NCBI GenBank assembly: GCA_001899005.1
Contig: MKUW01000015.1
Span: 186,001-250,000, forward strand
Origin: Chloroflexi bacterium 44-23
Lineage (GTDB): Bacteria > Chloroflexota > Anaerolineae > Anaerolineales > Anaerolineaceae
DNA: 64,000 nt
Direction: 5' to 3'
The position numbers were made by a program, and so were the translations under genes. The first letter of the stretch is position 1, and each line of letters begins with the position of its first letter. This document shows, piece by piece, positions 21,013 through 33,213 of this stretch. A model generated the notes under the pieces. The model was not told the origin of the DNA. It saw only the letters and a list, made by a program, of their open reading frames with translations, and searched no databases.

Positions 21013-21759
21013 ATGTCTGGGCATTCTAAATGGTCAACGATTAAACGTAAAAAAGGCGCCGCTGATGCAAAGAGAGGGAAAGTTTTCACCAGAGTAGCTC
21101 GTGAAATTGCTATGGCAACAAAAGAGGGTGGTAGTGATATTAACTCAAATGTGCGCTTAAGGTTGGCTATTGATAAAGCAAAAGACGTAAACATGCCCAA
21201 GGAAAACATTGAACGTGCAATAAAACGCGGATCGGGAGAATCAAAAGAAGGTAGCTATGAAGAAGCGACCTATGAAGGCTATGGTCCGCATGGAATCGCA
21301 TTAATCATCGAATGTGTGACTGAAAATCGGAACCGAACTGTTGCTGATGTTCGCCATATTCTTAATCGGGCAAATGGAACGATGGGGGAGCAAGGTTCAG
21401 TTTCCTGGCAATTTCACCGTGCATCTTATTTTTCATTCTCTTCTGAAGATATCGACTTTGATAAAGTTTTCGAGTTAGCCTTAGAAGCCGGTGCAGATGA
21501 TATTTCAGATGAAGATGATTTTATTGAAGTAATTGGACCGGTCGAAAATTATAAGCTCTTGAATGATGCCTTTCGAAATGCCGGAATTCACCTGGAAGAT
21601 AACGAGTTACGTATGCTTCCAAACCAGGAAATTGATTTGGGAGTTGAAGAGACAATCCAGGTATTACGTGTCATTGAAGCGTTGGAAGAATTGGATGACG
21701 TGGTCAACGTTTTTTCCAACTTAAAAATTTCAGATGAAGCCATGGAGGCGATGGAGTAA
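21013..21759 (+). CDS. yebC: YebC/PmpR family transcriptional regulator
   Basis: MSGHSKWSTIKRKKGAADAKRGKVFTRVAREI. Confidence 0.97.
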   Translation: MSGHSKWSTIKRKKGAADAKRGKVFTRVAREIAMATKEGGSDINSNVRLRLAIDKAKDVNMPKENIERAIKRGSGESKEGSYEEATYEGYGPHGIALIIECVTENRNRTVADVRHILNRANGTMGEQGSVSWQFHRASYFSFSSEDIDFDKVFELALEAGADDISDEDDFIEVIGPVENYKLLNDAFRNAGIHLEDNELRMLPNQEIDLGVEETIQVLRVIEALEELDDVVNVFSNLKISDEAMEAME

Positions 21760-21772
21760 TTTATCCAACAAT

Positions 21773-22261
21773 ATGTGCATCTTGGGGATTGATCCTGGAA
21801 CTGCATCAACCGGTTATGGCATTATTGAAGAAAACCAATCCGGAATTAAAGCTATAAAATATGGTGTTATTTCAACAGCCGCCAATTTACCAATGGGCGA
21901 ACGGATAATTGCTATTTATGATCGAATGATCGAAATTATCGAAGAGTTTTCACCCGTATCATGTGCAGTTGAAAAACTTTTTTTCCGGCGAAATGTAACC
22001 ACAGCAATTTCTGTCGGCCAGGCACGCGGTGTAGTGCTTTTGGCTTTGGCTCAAAAAGGAGTTGCAATAGCTGAATATACACCTATGCAAGTGAAATTAG
22101 CTGTAGCTGGCTATGGGGGAGCTGAGAAAAAACAAGTGCAATTCATGGTGCAATCAATTTTGAATCTTGTTGACATACCAAAGCCTGATGATGCTGCAGA
22201 CGCGTTGGCAATCGCCATTACCCATGCCCACAGTAAAAAAATTATGGATTTGTATGAGTGA
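21773..22261 (+). CDS. ruvC: Holliday junction resolvase RuvC
   Basis: MCILGIDPGTASTGYGIIE, AVEKLFFRRNVTTAISVGQARG, DDAADALAIAITH. Confidence 0.96.
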   Translation: MCILGIDPGTASTGYGIIEENQSGIKAIKYGVISTAANLPMGERIIAIYDRMIEIIEEFSPVSCAVEKLFFRRNVTTAISVGQARGVVLLALAQKGVAIAEYTPMQVKLAVAGYGGAEKKQVQFMVQSILNLVDIPKPDDAADALAIAITHAHSKKIMDLYE

Positions 22262-23063
22262 AATAATCTCAAGTACTTCCAATGCCCGCATCAAAAGTAT
22301 CCGAAAACTTCGCGGCCGAAAGCAGCGAGATGAGCAACAAGTATTTTTTGTGGAGGGTGTCCGTATTGTCGGTGAAGCATTGGCGGAAGGCTGGCCGATT
22401 GTGGAGCTGATAATTTCTCCCGAACTGGTAGGTGATGGGTATGGCAGGCACCTTATTTCGGAGATGTCTCATAAAAAGATTAATCAATTGGTTGTTGATT
22501 CGAATGTATTCCGTTCTATATCCACTAAGGATGGTCCCAAAGGACTCGCGGCAGTCATCTGTCAACGCTGGTACCCTGTTGACTTTATTCTCACACAACC
22601 TGGTTTATGGATCTGTTTGGATCGCATTCAAGACCCGGGTAACCTGGGTACGATAATGCGAACTGCAGATGCAGTGGGTGCCAAAGGCTTAATCTTGATC
22701 GATGAATGCACTGATCCATATGATTCTGGTTCAGTTCGGAGCAGCATGGGTGCCATTTTTTCGATTCCATTGATCAAGACAACTAACCAAGATTTCCAGG
22801 CCTTTGTTTTAAGAAATCATTTACCGGTAATAGGAGCCAGTGATTCTGCCCCGTTAGATTTTCGCCTGGTTAATTATGCCGCAAATATGATTTTAATGAT
22901 GGGCAGCGAGCGACAGGGGCTTTCCGAACCGTTGGTACAACTCAGTACCCATTTGGTATCAATCCCAATGGCAGGCAAGAGTGATTCACTTAATTTGGCT
23001 GTTGCCACAGGAATCATTCTGTATGAAATTTATAATCAAAATCACCCTGCAAGGGAGGGCTAA
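22254..23063 (+). CDS. TrmH/SpoU family RNA methyltransferase
   Basis: LDRIQDPGNLGTIMRTADAVG, MMGSERQGLS, IPMAGKSDSLNLAVATGI. Start reassigned to MSEIISSTSN. Confidence 0.94.
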   Translation: MSEIISSTSNARIKSIRKLRGRKQRDEQQVFFVEGVRIVGEALAEGWPIVELIISPELVGDGYGRHLISEMSHKKINQLVVDSNVFRSISTKDGPKGLAAVICQRWYPVDFILTQPGLWICLDRIQDPGNLGTIMRTADAVGAKGLILIDECTDPYDSGSVRSSMGAIFSIPLIKTTNQDFQAFVLRNHLPVIGASDSAPLDFRLVNYAANMILMMGSERQGLSEPLVQLSTHLVSIPMAGKSDSLNLAVATGIILYEIYNQNHPAREG

Positions 23064-23641
23064 TGATTGCATCAATTCAGGGAAAGGTGATCCAAAAAGG
23101 AAATGACTTTCTTATCATTTCAGTTGCTGGGATTGGATTCCAAGTTTTTGCAACTCACGAAGTTGTTGATCAAGCACAAGTGGGAGATAATATTTCTTTG
23201 TTTTCGCAGTTGATCGTCCGAGAAGATTCACTGTCATTATATGGATTTGCTGATTATCAGGAAAAGGTTTATTTCAACTTACTTTTGGGGGTTAGCGGTG
23301 TAGGGCCACGCCTGGCTATTTCAATCCTGAGTACGCTTTCAATTGACACCATAAATCGCTCTGTGATTTCAGAACAAGCAGAAATATTTAACCGCGTGGT
23401 TGGAGTGGGTCGAAAAACAGCCCAAAAAATCATCATTCAACTCCAAGGAAAAATCCAAGTAACTGAAGATGAAAAGGCGCCTGTTGGTGGCTTAAAGGAA
23501 ACTGATATTGAAGTGTTGGATGCTCTGACTGCCTTAGGATACAGTATTGTTGAAGCTCAGGCAGCGATCCAAACCATCCCTCGTGATACTGCGGAGAGCG
23601 TTGAGGATCGGCTTTTGGCAGCCCTTAGATATTTCTCATAA
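23063..23641 (+). CDS. ruvA: Holliday junction branch migration protein RuvA
   Basis: MIASIQGKVIQKG, YGFADYQEKVYFNLLLGVSGVGPRLAISILS. Confidence 0.96.
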   Translation: MIASIQGKVIQKGNDFLIISVAGIGFQVFATHEVVDQAQVGDNISLFSQLIVREDSLSLYGFADYQEKVYFNLLLGVSGVGPRLAISILSTLSIDTINRSVISEQAEIFNRVVGVGRKTAQKIIIQLQGKIQVTEDEKAPVGGLKETDIEVLDALTALGYSIVEAQAAIQTIPRDTAESVEDRLLAALRYFS

Positions 23642-23762
23642 AGAACCTTCCTGGCGATTTTTCACAACCAGCACGGCTAGACATTTTTACGCCTTTCAGG
23701 TATGATTTTAGTATTATTTTTCACATCCAATATGAAAAGCATTACAAATGAGAGGGTGAATT

Positions 23763-24833
23763 GTGGAAGATTCGATTCAATTGTTAAAGTCATTAACAGA
23801 AGCTCAGGGGGTTTCGGGATACGAAAAACCCGTACGTGAAATTATTGAAAATCATTTTAACGACCTGGGAATAATTCATCGTGACCAAATTGGCAGTATT
23901 ATTGTTGAAAAGAAAGGCAACGCTACCAATCCCAGAGTAATGTTAGCCGGCCACATGGATGAAATTGGGTTTATGGTGAAGTACATTTCCAAGGAGGGGT
24001 ATATCCGCTTTATTCCGCTTGGAGGGTGGTTTGACCAGGTTTTGCTAGGTCAACGTGTAGTTATCAGCACAATTAAGGGCGACATCAAAGGGGTAATTGG
24101 TGTAAAACCCCCCCATTTATTATCTGCAGAGGAGCGGAAAAAAGTCGTTGAAAAAAGTGAAATGTATATTGATATTGGAGCTGTTTCACGCCAGGAAGTT
24201 GATGATGCGGGAGTGCGTGTAGGCGATCCAATTACCCCGGATGCAAAATTTGAAGTTCTTAACAATGGAAAAAGCCTTTTGAGCAAGGCGTTTGATGATC
24301 GTGTTGGAGTCGCCGTCATGATTGAGGTACTTCGTGAATTCCAAAATATTGAACACCCCAATACAATTTTCGCGGCTGCCACTGTTATGGAAGAAATTGG
24401 CCTTCGAGGAGCGACAACCACAGTTGATTTGGTAAAACCAGATATTGCCATTATTTTGGAAGCTGATATTGCCGGGGATGTACCCGGGGTAAAACCAGAA
24501 GAAACTGAAATAAAACTTGGCAGTGGCCCAGGCATTCTCTTTTATGATGCGCGCATGATACCAAACTTGAAGCTGCGAGATTTTGTTTTAGAAGTGGCTG
24601 ATGAATGCAATATTCCCACCCAGGTGTCAATGATTACAGGTGGGGCTACTGATGGTGGTGCCATTCATCTCTATAGAACAGGTGTACCAACAATCGTAAT
24701 AACAGTTCCTGCCCGGCACATTCATTCGCATAGTTCAATTATTCATTATGATGACTATGTTCATGCTCGACAGCTTGTTCTTGCACTGGTTTCACGATTT
24801 GATAAAACACTCGTCTCAGAAATTCGATATTAA
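23763..24833 (+). CDS. M42 family metallopeptidase
   Basis: [48 protein letters not shown]. Confidence 0.95.
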   Translation: MEDSIQLLKSLTEAQGVSGYEKPVREIIENHFNDLGIIHRDQIGSIIVEKKGNATNPRVMLAGHMDEIGFMVKYISKEGYIRFIPLGGWFDQVLLGQRVVISTIKGDIKGVIGVKPPHLLSAEERKKVVEKSEMYIDIGAVSRQEVDDAGVRVGDPITPDAKFEVLNNGKSLLSKAFDDRVGVAVMIEVLREFQNIEHPNTIFAAATVMEEIGLRGATTTVDLVKPDIAIILEADIAGDVPGVKPEETEIKLGSGPGILFYDARMIPNLKLRDFVLEVADECNIPTQVSMITGGATDGGAIHLYRTGVPTIVITVPARHIHSHSSIIHYDDYVHARQLVLALVSRFDKTLVSEIRY

Positions 24834-24847
24834 ATCACGGAGGCTTG

Positions 24848-26509
24848 ATGGTTCACCAAATAAATTCATTCACCAAAGATTTCATTAAGAAAATCGATCA
24901 ATTTGAACCTGGATTTGAACTTCGCAGTGTGGGAGAGGTGACCGAAGCTGGCGATGGAATTGCACAGGCAGATGGTTTATCAGAAATCCGATCTCAGGAG
25001 CTCGTCCAGTTTGAAAATGGAGTCATGGGAGTCGCCTTTAACCTTGAAAAAGATCGAGTAGGAATTATTATATTAGGCGATTATTCAAAGGTTTCTGAGG
25101 GGATGAAGGTTTATTCCACCGGGAGAATCTCTTCAGTTCCGGTTGGAGATGGCTTATTGGGGCGGGTTATTAATGCATTAGGCGAGCCATTGGATGGAAA
25201 AGGCCCGCTTGCATTTTCTGAATTTCGGCCAATTGAGAGGATAGCTCCGGGTGTTATTGACCGCCAGGATGTGGATTCACCGGTTCAAACCGGAATAATT
25301 GCCATTGATGCGCCAATTCCTATCGGCCGAGGACAACGTCAGCTAATTATCGGCGACCGCCAAACTGGAAAAACTGCGATTGCAATTGATACAATTATCA
25401 ACCAAAAAGACAAAAATCTGATTTGCATTTATGTCTCAATCGGACAAAAGAAATCTGCTTTGGCTCGTACCATCGCATTGCTCGAGAGTCACGGAGCAAT
25501 GGATAATACTATTGTTGTAATGGCTTCCGCAGACGAATCCGCTGCATTGCAATACATTGCTCCTTATTCAGGCTGCACAATTGGCGAATATTTTATGGAA
25601 TCTGGGCGTGATGCGTTGGTGGTCTATGATGACTTAAGCAAACATGCCTGGGCTTACCGTCAAGTCTCTCTTTTACTGCGCAGACCTCCTGGTCGGGAGG
25701 CATATCCAGGCGATTTATTTTATTTGCATTCACGCTTGTTAGAACGTTCAGCTCGACTTGCAGCTGATTATGTTATTCTTCCCAAAAAAGATGCTGGTGA
25801 AAATTTTATTTTACCGGAATCTTATGAAGGCCAGGTATACAGTGGCCCACAATCATACGAGTTAGCCGAAAAGGCTTTGAAAAACCAAGCGGAAATGGAT
25901 CAATTTAAGATAGTAAAAGTAAAAGGAACCGGGGGATCATTAACGGCTTTACCCATTATTGAGACTCTGCTGGGTGATGTTTCAGCTTATGTCCCCACCA
26001 ATGTCATTTCAATTACAGATGGCCAAATTTACCTTGAATCGTCACTTTTTAATGCAGGCATTCGCCCTGCCATTAATGTCGGTGTGTCTGTTTCTCGCGT
26101 TGGAGGTGCTGCTCAAACCAAAGCTATGAAGCAAGTAGCCAATCGATTGCGCTTAGATTTGGCTGGATTCCGTGACCTGGCTGCTTTTGCCCAATTTGGT
26201 GCCGACCTCGATAAAGCCACCCAGGATCAACTTAATCGTGGTTTGCGCCTACAGGAAATTCTTAAGCAGCCCCAATATGAGCCAATGGAACTCAAAGATC
26301 AAGTAATGATTTTGTTTGCCGGTGTCAATGGCTACACAGATACGATTGCTGTTGAGCGAATCAAAGAGTATCAAAACAATTTAATACGTTATTTAGACTC
26401 ATCTCATCCCGAAATAGGGCGTGCTATTCAAAACGAAAAAAGGATTTCCCCCGAAACTGAAAGTCAATTGAGGCATGCAATTCAGATCTTCAATAATACG
26501 TGGAAATGA
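24848..26509 (+). CDS. atpA: F1 ATP synthase subunit alpha (with an insertion)
   Basis: [30 protein letters not shown]; insertion before [12 protein letters not shown]. Confidence 0.96.
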   Translation: MVHQINSFTKDFIKKIDQFEPGFELRSVGEVTEAGDGIAQADGLSEIRSQELVQFENGVMGVAFNLEKDRVGIIILGDYSKVSEGMKVYSTGRISSVPVGDGLLGRVINALGEPLDGKGPLAFSEFRPIERIAPGVIDRQDVDSPVQTGIIAIDAPIPIGRGQRQLIIGDRQTGKTAIAIDTIINQKDKNLICIYVSIGQKKSALARTIALLESHGAMDNTIVVMASADESAALQYIAPYSGCTIGEYFMESGRDALVVYDDLSKHAWAYRQVSLLLRRPPGREAYPGDLFYLHSRLLERSARLAADYVILPKKDAGENFILPESYEGQVYSGPQSYELAEKALKNQAEMDQFKIVKVKGTGGSLTALPIIETLLGDVSAYVPTNVISITDGQIYLESSLFNAGIRPAINVGVSVSRVGGAAQTKAMKQVANRLRLDLAGFRDLAAFAQFGADLDKATQDQLNRGLRLQEILKQPQYEPMELKDQVMILFAGVNGYTDTIAVERIKEYQNNLIRYLDSSHPEIGRAIQNEKRISPETESQLRHAIQIFNNTWK

Positions 26510-26525
26510 TGAGAGATAACTAATT

Positions 26526-27422
26526 ATGACATCCGCTCTGGAAATGCGCGTCAGGATAAAAAGCATTAAAAGCCTTTCCCAGGTAACCCGTGCATTGCAA
26601 ACTGTAAGTGCAAGTAAGGTACGCAAGTCATTACAGGCAGTCAATGCAACCGCACCATACGCTGAAAAAGCGTGGAAAGTTGTCGTTCATCTAGGCAGAC
26701 AATCAGAAAATTTACCATTACACCCATTATTAGCACCCCGAAATGAGATCAAGAATACTCTCGTTATCCTAATTACGAGTGATCGCGGCCTGGCTGGGTC
26801 ATACAACGTAAATATCGTTCGCAAAACATTGCTCAAGTTTATAGAATTTCCTAATCCGGTTGCTTATGTTGCGGTTGGAAAAAAAGGCCGTGATTTACTT
26901 TTGCGCAGGAAACAACGTATTCTGGCGGATTTTGACAAAGTGCCTACTTCACCACGCTTCAGTGATGTTTCAGCTATCGGTTGGCTGGCTGTGGATGAAT
27001 TCCTGGATGGAAATTACGATGAGGTCTTTATTGCCTACACACGATTTGAATCAATGTTACAGCAGGTACCCGAGGTTCGTCAGATTTTGCCTCTAAAAGT
27101 AAAGTATGCTGACCCCTCCGAAGAGGGCTACAATGTTACCCACCACAAAACGAATTCTATCTTTTCATATGAACCAGGCCAGTCAGAAGTGTTGGATACA
27201 ATTGTGCCGCGATTTACTGCTTTACAAATTTATCAATCAATACTATCTGCACAAGCTAGCGAGAATGCGGCTCGAATGATCGCAATGCAAAATGCTACTG
27301 AGAATGCTACTGAATTAATCTCAATTTTGCAAATGCAATACAATAAAGCTCGACAGCAAAGCATAACAAATGAAATGTTGGATATAGCTGGTGGTGCTGA
27401 AGCATTAAGTACAAAACTATAA
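26526..27422 (+). CDS. atpG: F1 ATP synthase subunit gamma
   Basis: RVRIKSIKSLSQVTRALQTVSASKVR, LVILITSDRGLAGSYN, C-terminal RQQSITNEMLDIAGGAEAL. Confidence 0.95.
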   Translation: MTSALEMRVRIKSIKSLSQVTRALQTVSASKVRKSLQAVNATAPYAEKAWKVVVHLGRQSENLPLHPLLAPRNEIKNTLVILITSDRGLAGSYNVNIVRKTLLKFIEFPNPVAYVAVGKKGRDLLLRRKQRILADFDKVPTSPRFSDVSAIGWLAVDEFLDGNYDEVFIAYTRFESMLQQVPEVRQILPLKVKYADPSEEGYNVTHHKTNSIFSYEPGQSEVLDTIVPRFTALQIYQSILSAQASENAARMIAMQNATENATELISILQMQYNKARQQSITNEMLDIAGGAEALSTKL

Positions 27423-27431
27423 GAATTTTGA

Positions 27432-28871
<1,440 letters not shown>

Positions 28872-28875
28872 ACAG

Positions 28876-29313
28876 ATGCCAATCCGATGTGAAATAGTAT
28901 CCCAAGATCGAATGGTATTCAGCGGTGAAGTGTCCATGGTAGTCGTTCCGGGTGCTGATGGAGTAATGGGTATTCTTCCAAACCATGCACCGTTATTATC
29001 GACGCTTGCCTTTGGAGTTGTAACCGTTGTTGTAAATAATGAAAGAGAATATTTCACAGTAGCTGGTGGTATTGTGGAAGTACAACCGGATCAGGTTACA
29101 ATTCTGGCAGATGCTGCTGAAAATGTAGAAGAAATTGATGTGGCCCGTGCTGAAACCGCAAAATCAAAAGCAGAAAACATGCTTGAAGAGCAGTATTTGC
29201 TCAATCTCGAAGAAATCGAAACTTTACGGACAAGCTTAAGAAAATCCTCTTTACGGTTGGATGCGATTAGGAAATATCGAAAAGGTAAGGATATGCAACG
29301 GTTCCGTGGGTAG
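28876..29313 (+). CDS. atpC: F1 ATP synthase subunit epsilon
   Basis: CEIVSQDRMVFSGEVSMVVVPGADGVMGILPNHAPLLS. Confidence 0.95.
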   Translation: MPIRCEIVSQDRMVFSGEVSMVVVPGADGVMGILPNHAPLLSTLAFGVVTVVVNNEREYFTVAGGIVEVQPDQVTILADAAENVEEIDVARAETAKSKAENMLEEQYLLNLEEIETLRTSLRKSSLRLDAIRKYRKGKDMQRFRG

Positions 29314-29355
29314 TGCTTCGTGTTTTTAATTTATGTGAAAGGTTGATACAAACGA

Positions 29356-30360
29356 ATGGCAGTCTTTTCTAGAGAGCTTGGAATCGACCTCGGAACAATG
29401 AATACAGTGATTGTGGAAGGTAATCAGGTTGTCTTAATGGAACCTACAGTTGCTGCTGTGGTCGTTAATGAACGCAAAATGGTTGAGTGGGGTCAATCTG
29501 CACGTGATATGATGGGGCGTGTTTCTGAATCGATTGAGGTCCTGCGCCCACTACAAAATGGAGTTATCGCAGAATATAGTGTAACGGAACTACTCATGTC
29601 TGAGATGATTCGCAAGGTAGGCGGCTCGCGTTTTTTGAGTTCTCGCAAAATTGCGGTTACAACGCCATACGGTGTTACTTCTGTCGAACGCCGGGCTGTG
29701 GAAGCAGTGGCTCTCATCTCTTCAAGGGAGGTCTATATCGTTTCTCAACCGATTGCAGCTGCTTTAGGCGTGGATTTACCGATTGGCACCCCGACCGGCA
29801 ATATGATCATAAGTATGGGTGGAGGAACTCACCAGGCAGCTGTCATGGCCATGTGGGATATTGTTACGGGTGAAACCGCGAAAACCGGAGGCTTGGCACT
29901 CGATGAGGCAATCTCGACCTACATCCGCAAGAAATTTGGTGTCATTATCGGTCAGCCTACAGCGGAAAAATTAAAAATATCAATCGGTTCTGCTATACAA
30001 AACGATGATCAACGCAGTATGGAAATTCAAGGGCAGGACCAGGTAACAGGATTACCAAAACCAGTGAATATTACCCGCGATGATATTGTTGATGCGCTTG
30101 CTCCTCCCCTTACAGATCTGGTTAACATGATCCGCCATGTTCTGGAAAAAACCCCTCCGGAGCTAATATCCGATATTATCGATCGCGGAGTTGCCTTATG
30201 CGGAGGGGGTGCCATGCTGGCTGGTATCGATAAGTATCTGACCAAAGCGTTAGGTATACCTGCCTATCTGGTAGATAACCCGATGACCTGTACCGCCGAA
30301 GGGGCAGCCAAGGCATTAGCAATGAAAAATGTGTTGAAAAGATCGCTGATACGCGTTTAA
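29356..30360 (+). CDS. mreB: Rod shape-determining protein MreB
   Basis: LGIDLGTMNTVI, MIISMGGGTHQAAVMA, GVALCGGGAMLAGIDKYL. Confidence 0.93.
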   Translation: MAVFSRELGIDLGTMNTVIVEGNQVVLMEPTVAAVVVNERKMVEWGQSARDMMGRVSESIEVLRPLQNGVIAEYSVTELLMSEMIRKVGGSRFLSSRKIAVTTPYGVTSVERRAVEAVALISSREVYIVSQPIAAALGVDLPIGTPTGNMIISMGGGTHQAAVMAMWDIVTGETAKTGGLALDEAISTYIRKKFGVIIGQPTAEKLKISIGSAIQNDDQRSMEIQGQDQVTGLPKPVNITRDDIVDALAPPLTDLVNMIRHVLEKTPPELISDIIDRGVALCGGGAMLAGIDKYLTKALGIPAYLVDNPMTCTAEGAAKALAMKNVLKRSLIRV

Positions 30361-30410
30361 TTCCAATAATGGCAATACTTACGAAATTACGAACTGATTC
30401 TGGAAGTAAC

Positions 30411-31040
30411 CTATTTTAAATAATAGGTCATGTGCTGTAATTTGATAATTGGATTTATGTATTGTATTTGAATACCAGAAGGTACTTTGATGATCACTGG
30501 CGCATAATTTAGAATGGATTTAATGCCGGCTCGGACAAGTTTATCTGCCACATCCTGGGCATTGTCAGCGTCTACAGTAATCATCGCAACTTGAATATTA
30601 AGTTTTCGGATTACTTTCTCCAATTCGGAAATATCTAAAATAATATGCCCTGCTACAAATTGGCCAATTTTGGATGGGTCAACATCAAAAATACATTTTA
30701 TTTGGAAGCCATGATGGTTGAATCCTTGAAAATTTGCAATAGCGTGTCCTAAAAACCCGACTCCAACCAAAGCCATATCCCACACTTTATTGACATGTAA
30801 GATATCCTCGAGGCACTCAATTAAGTAATTAATCGAGTAGCCGGTTCCTTGTTTTCCAAATTCACCGAAGTGTGAGAGATCTTTACGGATTTGGGCAGCC
30901 GATATCTCAAGTTTGAGGCCTAATTCTTTTGATGAAGTGTTTGTTTCTCCGGCCGTTTTTAGCCTCTTCAACATTTGTAAATAAGAGGGCAAACGGCCTA
31001 CAACAATGTCGGGTATTTGCTTGTTCTGCATATTCTGCAT
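30411..31040 (-). CDS. rex: Redox-sensing transcriptional repressor Rex
   Basis: VVGRLPSYLQMLKRL, LEISAAQIRKDLSHFGEFGKQGTGY, GVGFLGHAIANF. Confidence 0.95.
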   Translation of the reverse strand: MQNMQNKQIPDIVVGRLPSYLQMLKRLKTAGETNTSSKELGLKLEISAAQIRKDLSHFGEFGKQGTGYSINYLIECLEDILHVNKVWDMALVGVGFLGHAIANFQGFNHHGFQIKCIFDVDPSKIGQFVAGHIILDISELEKVIRKLNIQVAMITVDADNAQDVADKLVRAGIKSILNYAPVIIKVPSGIQIQYINPIIKLQHMTYYLK

Positions 31041-31075
31041 ATTTTGATTCCGTTCGAAATAAAGATTTTTAAGTA

Positions 31076-31093
31076 TGTGTTAAATTTATCACA
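31076..31093. promoter_or_regulatory. Candidate Rex operator
   Basis: TGTGTTAAATTTATCACA, near-perfect 18-bp palindrome (one mismatched pair) 36 nt upstream of the rex start. Confidence 0.55.
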
Positions 31094-31514
31094 AAAGTAA
31101 CTTATATCAAGTGATTGTACCCTCATTTTACGTCATCTAATCACAATTAATGTCTTATTTAGCCAAGATTAATGAAAGTTAAGTATTTCTTCTCACTTAG
31201 TGAGTAAAAAATGATAAGACAATGGAGGATATGCTAATTTTTTTTTACAAAACACTTTATCCCTACCTTTTTCTATTAAGAAAACCTTTCCATATTTACC
31301 AAATCTTTCAAGTGAGGTTTCGTTTACGGTAAAATTATCCCGGGAGGCCATCGGGCTCTCTCATTTAGTTTTGCAAAACCCAGGCGTCATGCGTCATCAT
31401 TTTTTGTTATGTTTAGAATTTTTCAGAAAAAATTTTATCTACTAGTGTAAATTATCAAGATTATATGATAACGAAGGATCTGGCAACAACCCCTATCTGG
31501 TCAATGGAGGAAAT

Positions 31515-33047
31515 ATGACTATCAAAAGAGATCAACCACGATTTCTAAAACAACCTCTAAGAATGTTTGGCGTCCTTATTTTAATTTTGGGAATTCTTGG
31601 CCTAACCTTGACGATTATTGTTACTCCAACTTTTGCTTCCAACTATCTCTCTCAAGACCATAATATTTCTGACAGTAGAATTGTGGAACTATTAAATTAT
31701 CGGTTAATTTCAGGATTTGTTGGGGGACTCTTGATTGTATGTGGTTTGTTATTATTGACATTAAAGAATTTGGAAAGGGTTGAAAAACTTCTTAAGAATG
31801 CTTTAAATACCTCTCCCGTAACCTGGGTTATTCTTGGGTTTTCAATTTCATATTTACTTTTTTTTGTATTTCCAATATTCATGTCTGCTCAAGTTATGCA
31901 ATTCCCGATGTATTTGCCTGCAATTGATCCAATCGGTATTGATTTAGATCAGATGCTGTTTTACAGCGAATCGTTGTTTATTAGGAAACAAACCCCTTAT
32001 GTCGGAAGTAATTTATACCCACCGCTTGCGAGCATATTGTTTGGACCTCTACTGACCATATCAATTAGCATGGCGTATAGAATAATCACCCTAATTAATG
32101 TATTTTGCTTTGCAATAATTACATATTTGTTCCCATTAAAAACAAGCAAGAATAAAAAAGCCTCATCTTTACTAATATTGTTTTTTATTACCGGAATTCT
32201 TTCTTACGGGTTTCAGTTTGAACTTGAAAGGGGCCAATTTAATGTGATTGCGATTTCCTTATGTTTTCTAGCAATTCGGATTTTCCATTTTCACTTTAGA
32301 TATCGTTACTTGGCATATTTTCTATTCACTTTGTCAGTCCAATTAAAAGTGTTCCCTCTTATTTTTATTGTTATGTTAATTAGCAACTGGCAAGATTGGA
32401 TAAATAACATCAAAAGGTTGTTGATGCTGGGCGTTGTTAATATTTCACTTTTATTTGTTTTAGGCCCACATATATTCGTTGATTTCATAAATGCGATCGC
32501 TTATCAAATTTCAACACCATATATCTGGATTGGTAACCACTCTATCCGCTCTTTCATCATATTATTATTTGGACCAGATTATAAATATTCGGGTTTAATC
32601 CAAATTATGCTGCTTGCTATTGTTGCTTTTTGTATATTATTGGTAATCTATCAAGCATATCGGAACAAACAGAAGGGAATAAACTTCGTTTTGCTTCTTG
32701 CTTGCACTTTGGGAGCGTTGTTGATTCCTTCTGTAAGTCACGATTACACATTGTCAATTCTTGTGGCACCAGTCACCATGGTATTCATGGAATATGAATT
32801 TTTAGGAAAAATCGGTAATCCTCGTCTGAATAAATTATTTATAGTTTTACTGCTCATTTTTTCTATTACTTATTCCTCTACTCTATTTTCATATACTTAT
32901 GCACAACTTTTTCCATTCAGCTATGAATCCATACTGACAAATAAATTTCCTGCATTGTTTATCATGCTTTTGGCAACAACACTTCTTTCATTAATGTTAA
33001 ATCCAATCCGCAAAGGGCCAACAGGCAGTTTAAATCTTTCCGATTGA
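31515..33047 (+). CDS. GT87-like polytopic glycosyltransferase
   Basis: Many TM segments; YPPLASILFGPLLTI, ELERGQFNVIAISLCFLAI, SVQLKVFPLIFIV, SVSHDYTLSIL. Confidence 0.75.
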   Translation: MTIKRDQPRFLKQPLRMFGVLILILGILGLTLTIIVTPTFASNYLSQDHNISDSRIVELLNYRLISGFVGGLLIVCGLLLLTLKNLERVEKLLKNALNTSPVTWVILGFSISYLLFFVFPIFMSAQVMQFPMYLPAIDPIGIDLDQMLFYSESLFIRKQTPYVGSNLYPPLASILFGPLLTISISMAYRIITLINVFCFAIITYLFPLKTSKNKKASSLLILFFITGILSYGFQFELERGQFNVIAISLCFLAIRIFHFHFRYRYLAYFLFTLSVQLKVFPLIFIVMLISNWQDWINNIKRLLMLGVVNISLLFVLGPHIFVDFINAIAYQISTPYIWIGNHSIRSFIILLFGPDYKYSGLIQIMLLAIVAFCILLVIYQAYRNKQKGINFVLLLACTLGALLIPSVSHDYTLSILVAPVTMVFMEYEFLGKIGNPRLNKLFIVLLLIFSITYSSTLFSYTYAQLFPFSYESILTNKFPALFIMLLATTLLSLMLNPIRKGPTGSLNLSD

Positions 33048-33155
33048 TGGATCATCATGCTTGAACTAACAAAATTGACTTTCGATTAGACCAACCTTTT
33101 TGCCATTTTCATACATTTATTCACTTAACATAGATAATCTAAATTGGCTCTTGTT

Positions 33156-33200
33156 AAATACAAAAAACACCACTTGGATTTTGGTGGTGTTTTTGTATTT
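33156..33200. terminator. Bidirectional terminator
   Basis: AAATACAAAAAACACCAC...GGTGGTGTTTTTGTATTT between convergent genes. Confidence 0.85.
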
Positions 33201-33213
33201 CTGTAATGAAATT

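Noticed and set aside
31094-31514. Possible riboswitch in the leader of the GT87-like gene (cccgggaggccatcgggctctc, gttttgcaaaac)
   Set aside because: Some local palindromes but no coherent multi-helix fold or known motif I could support.
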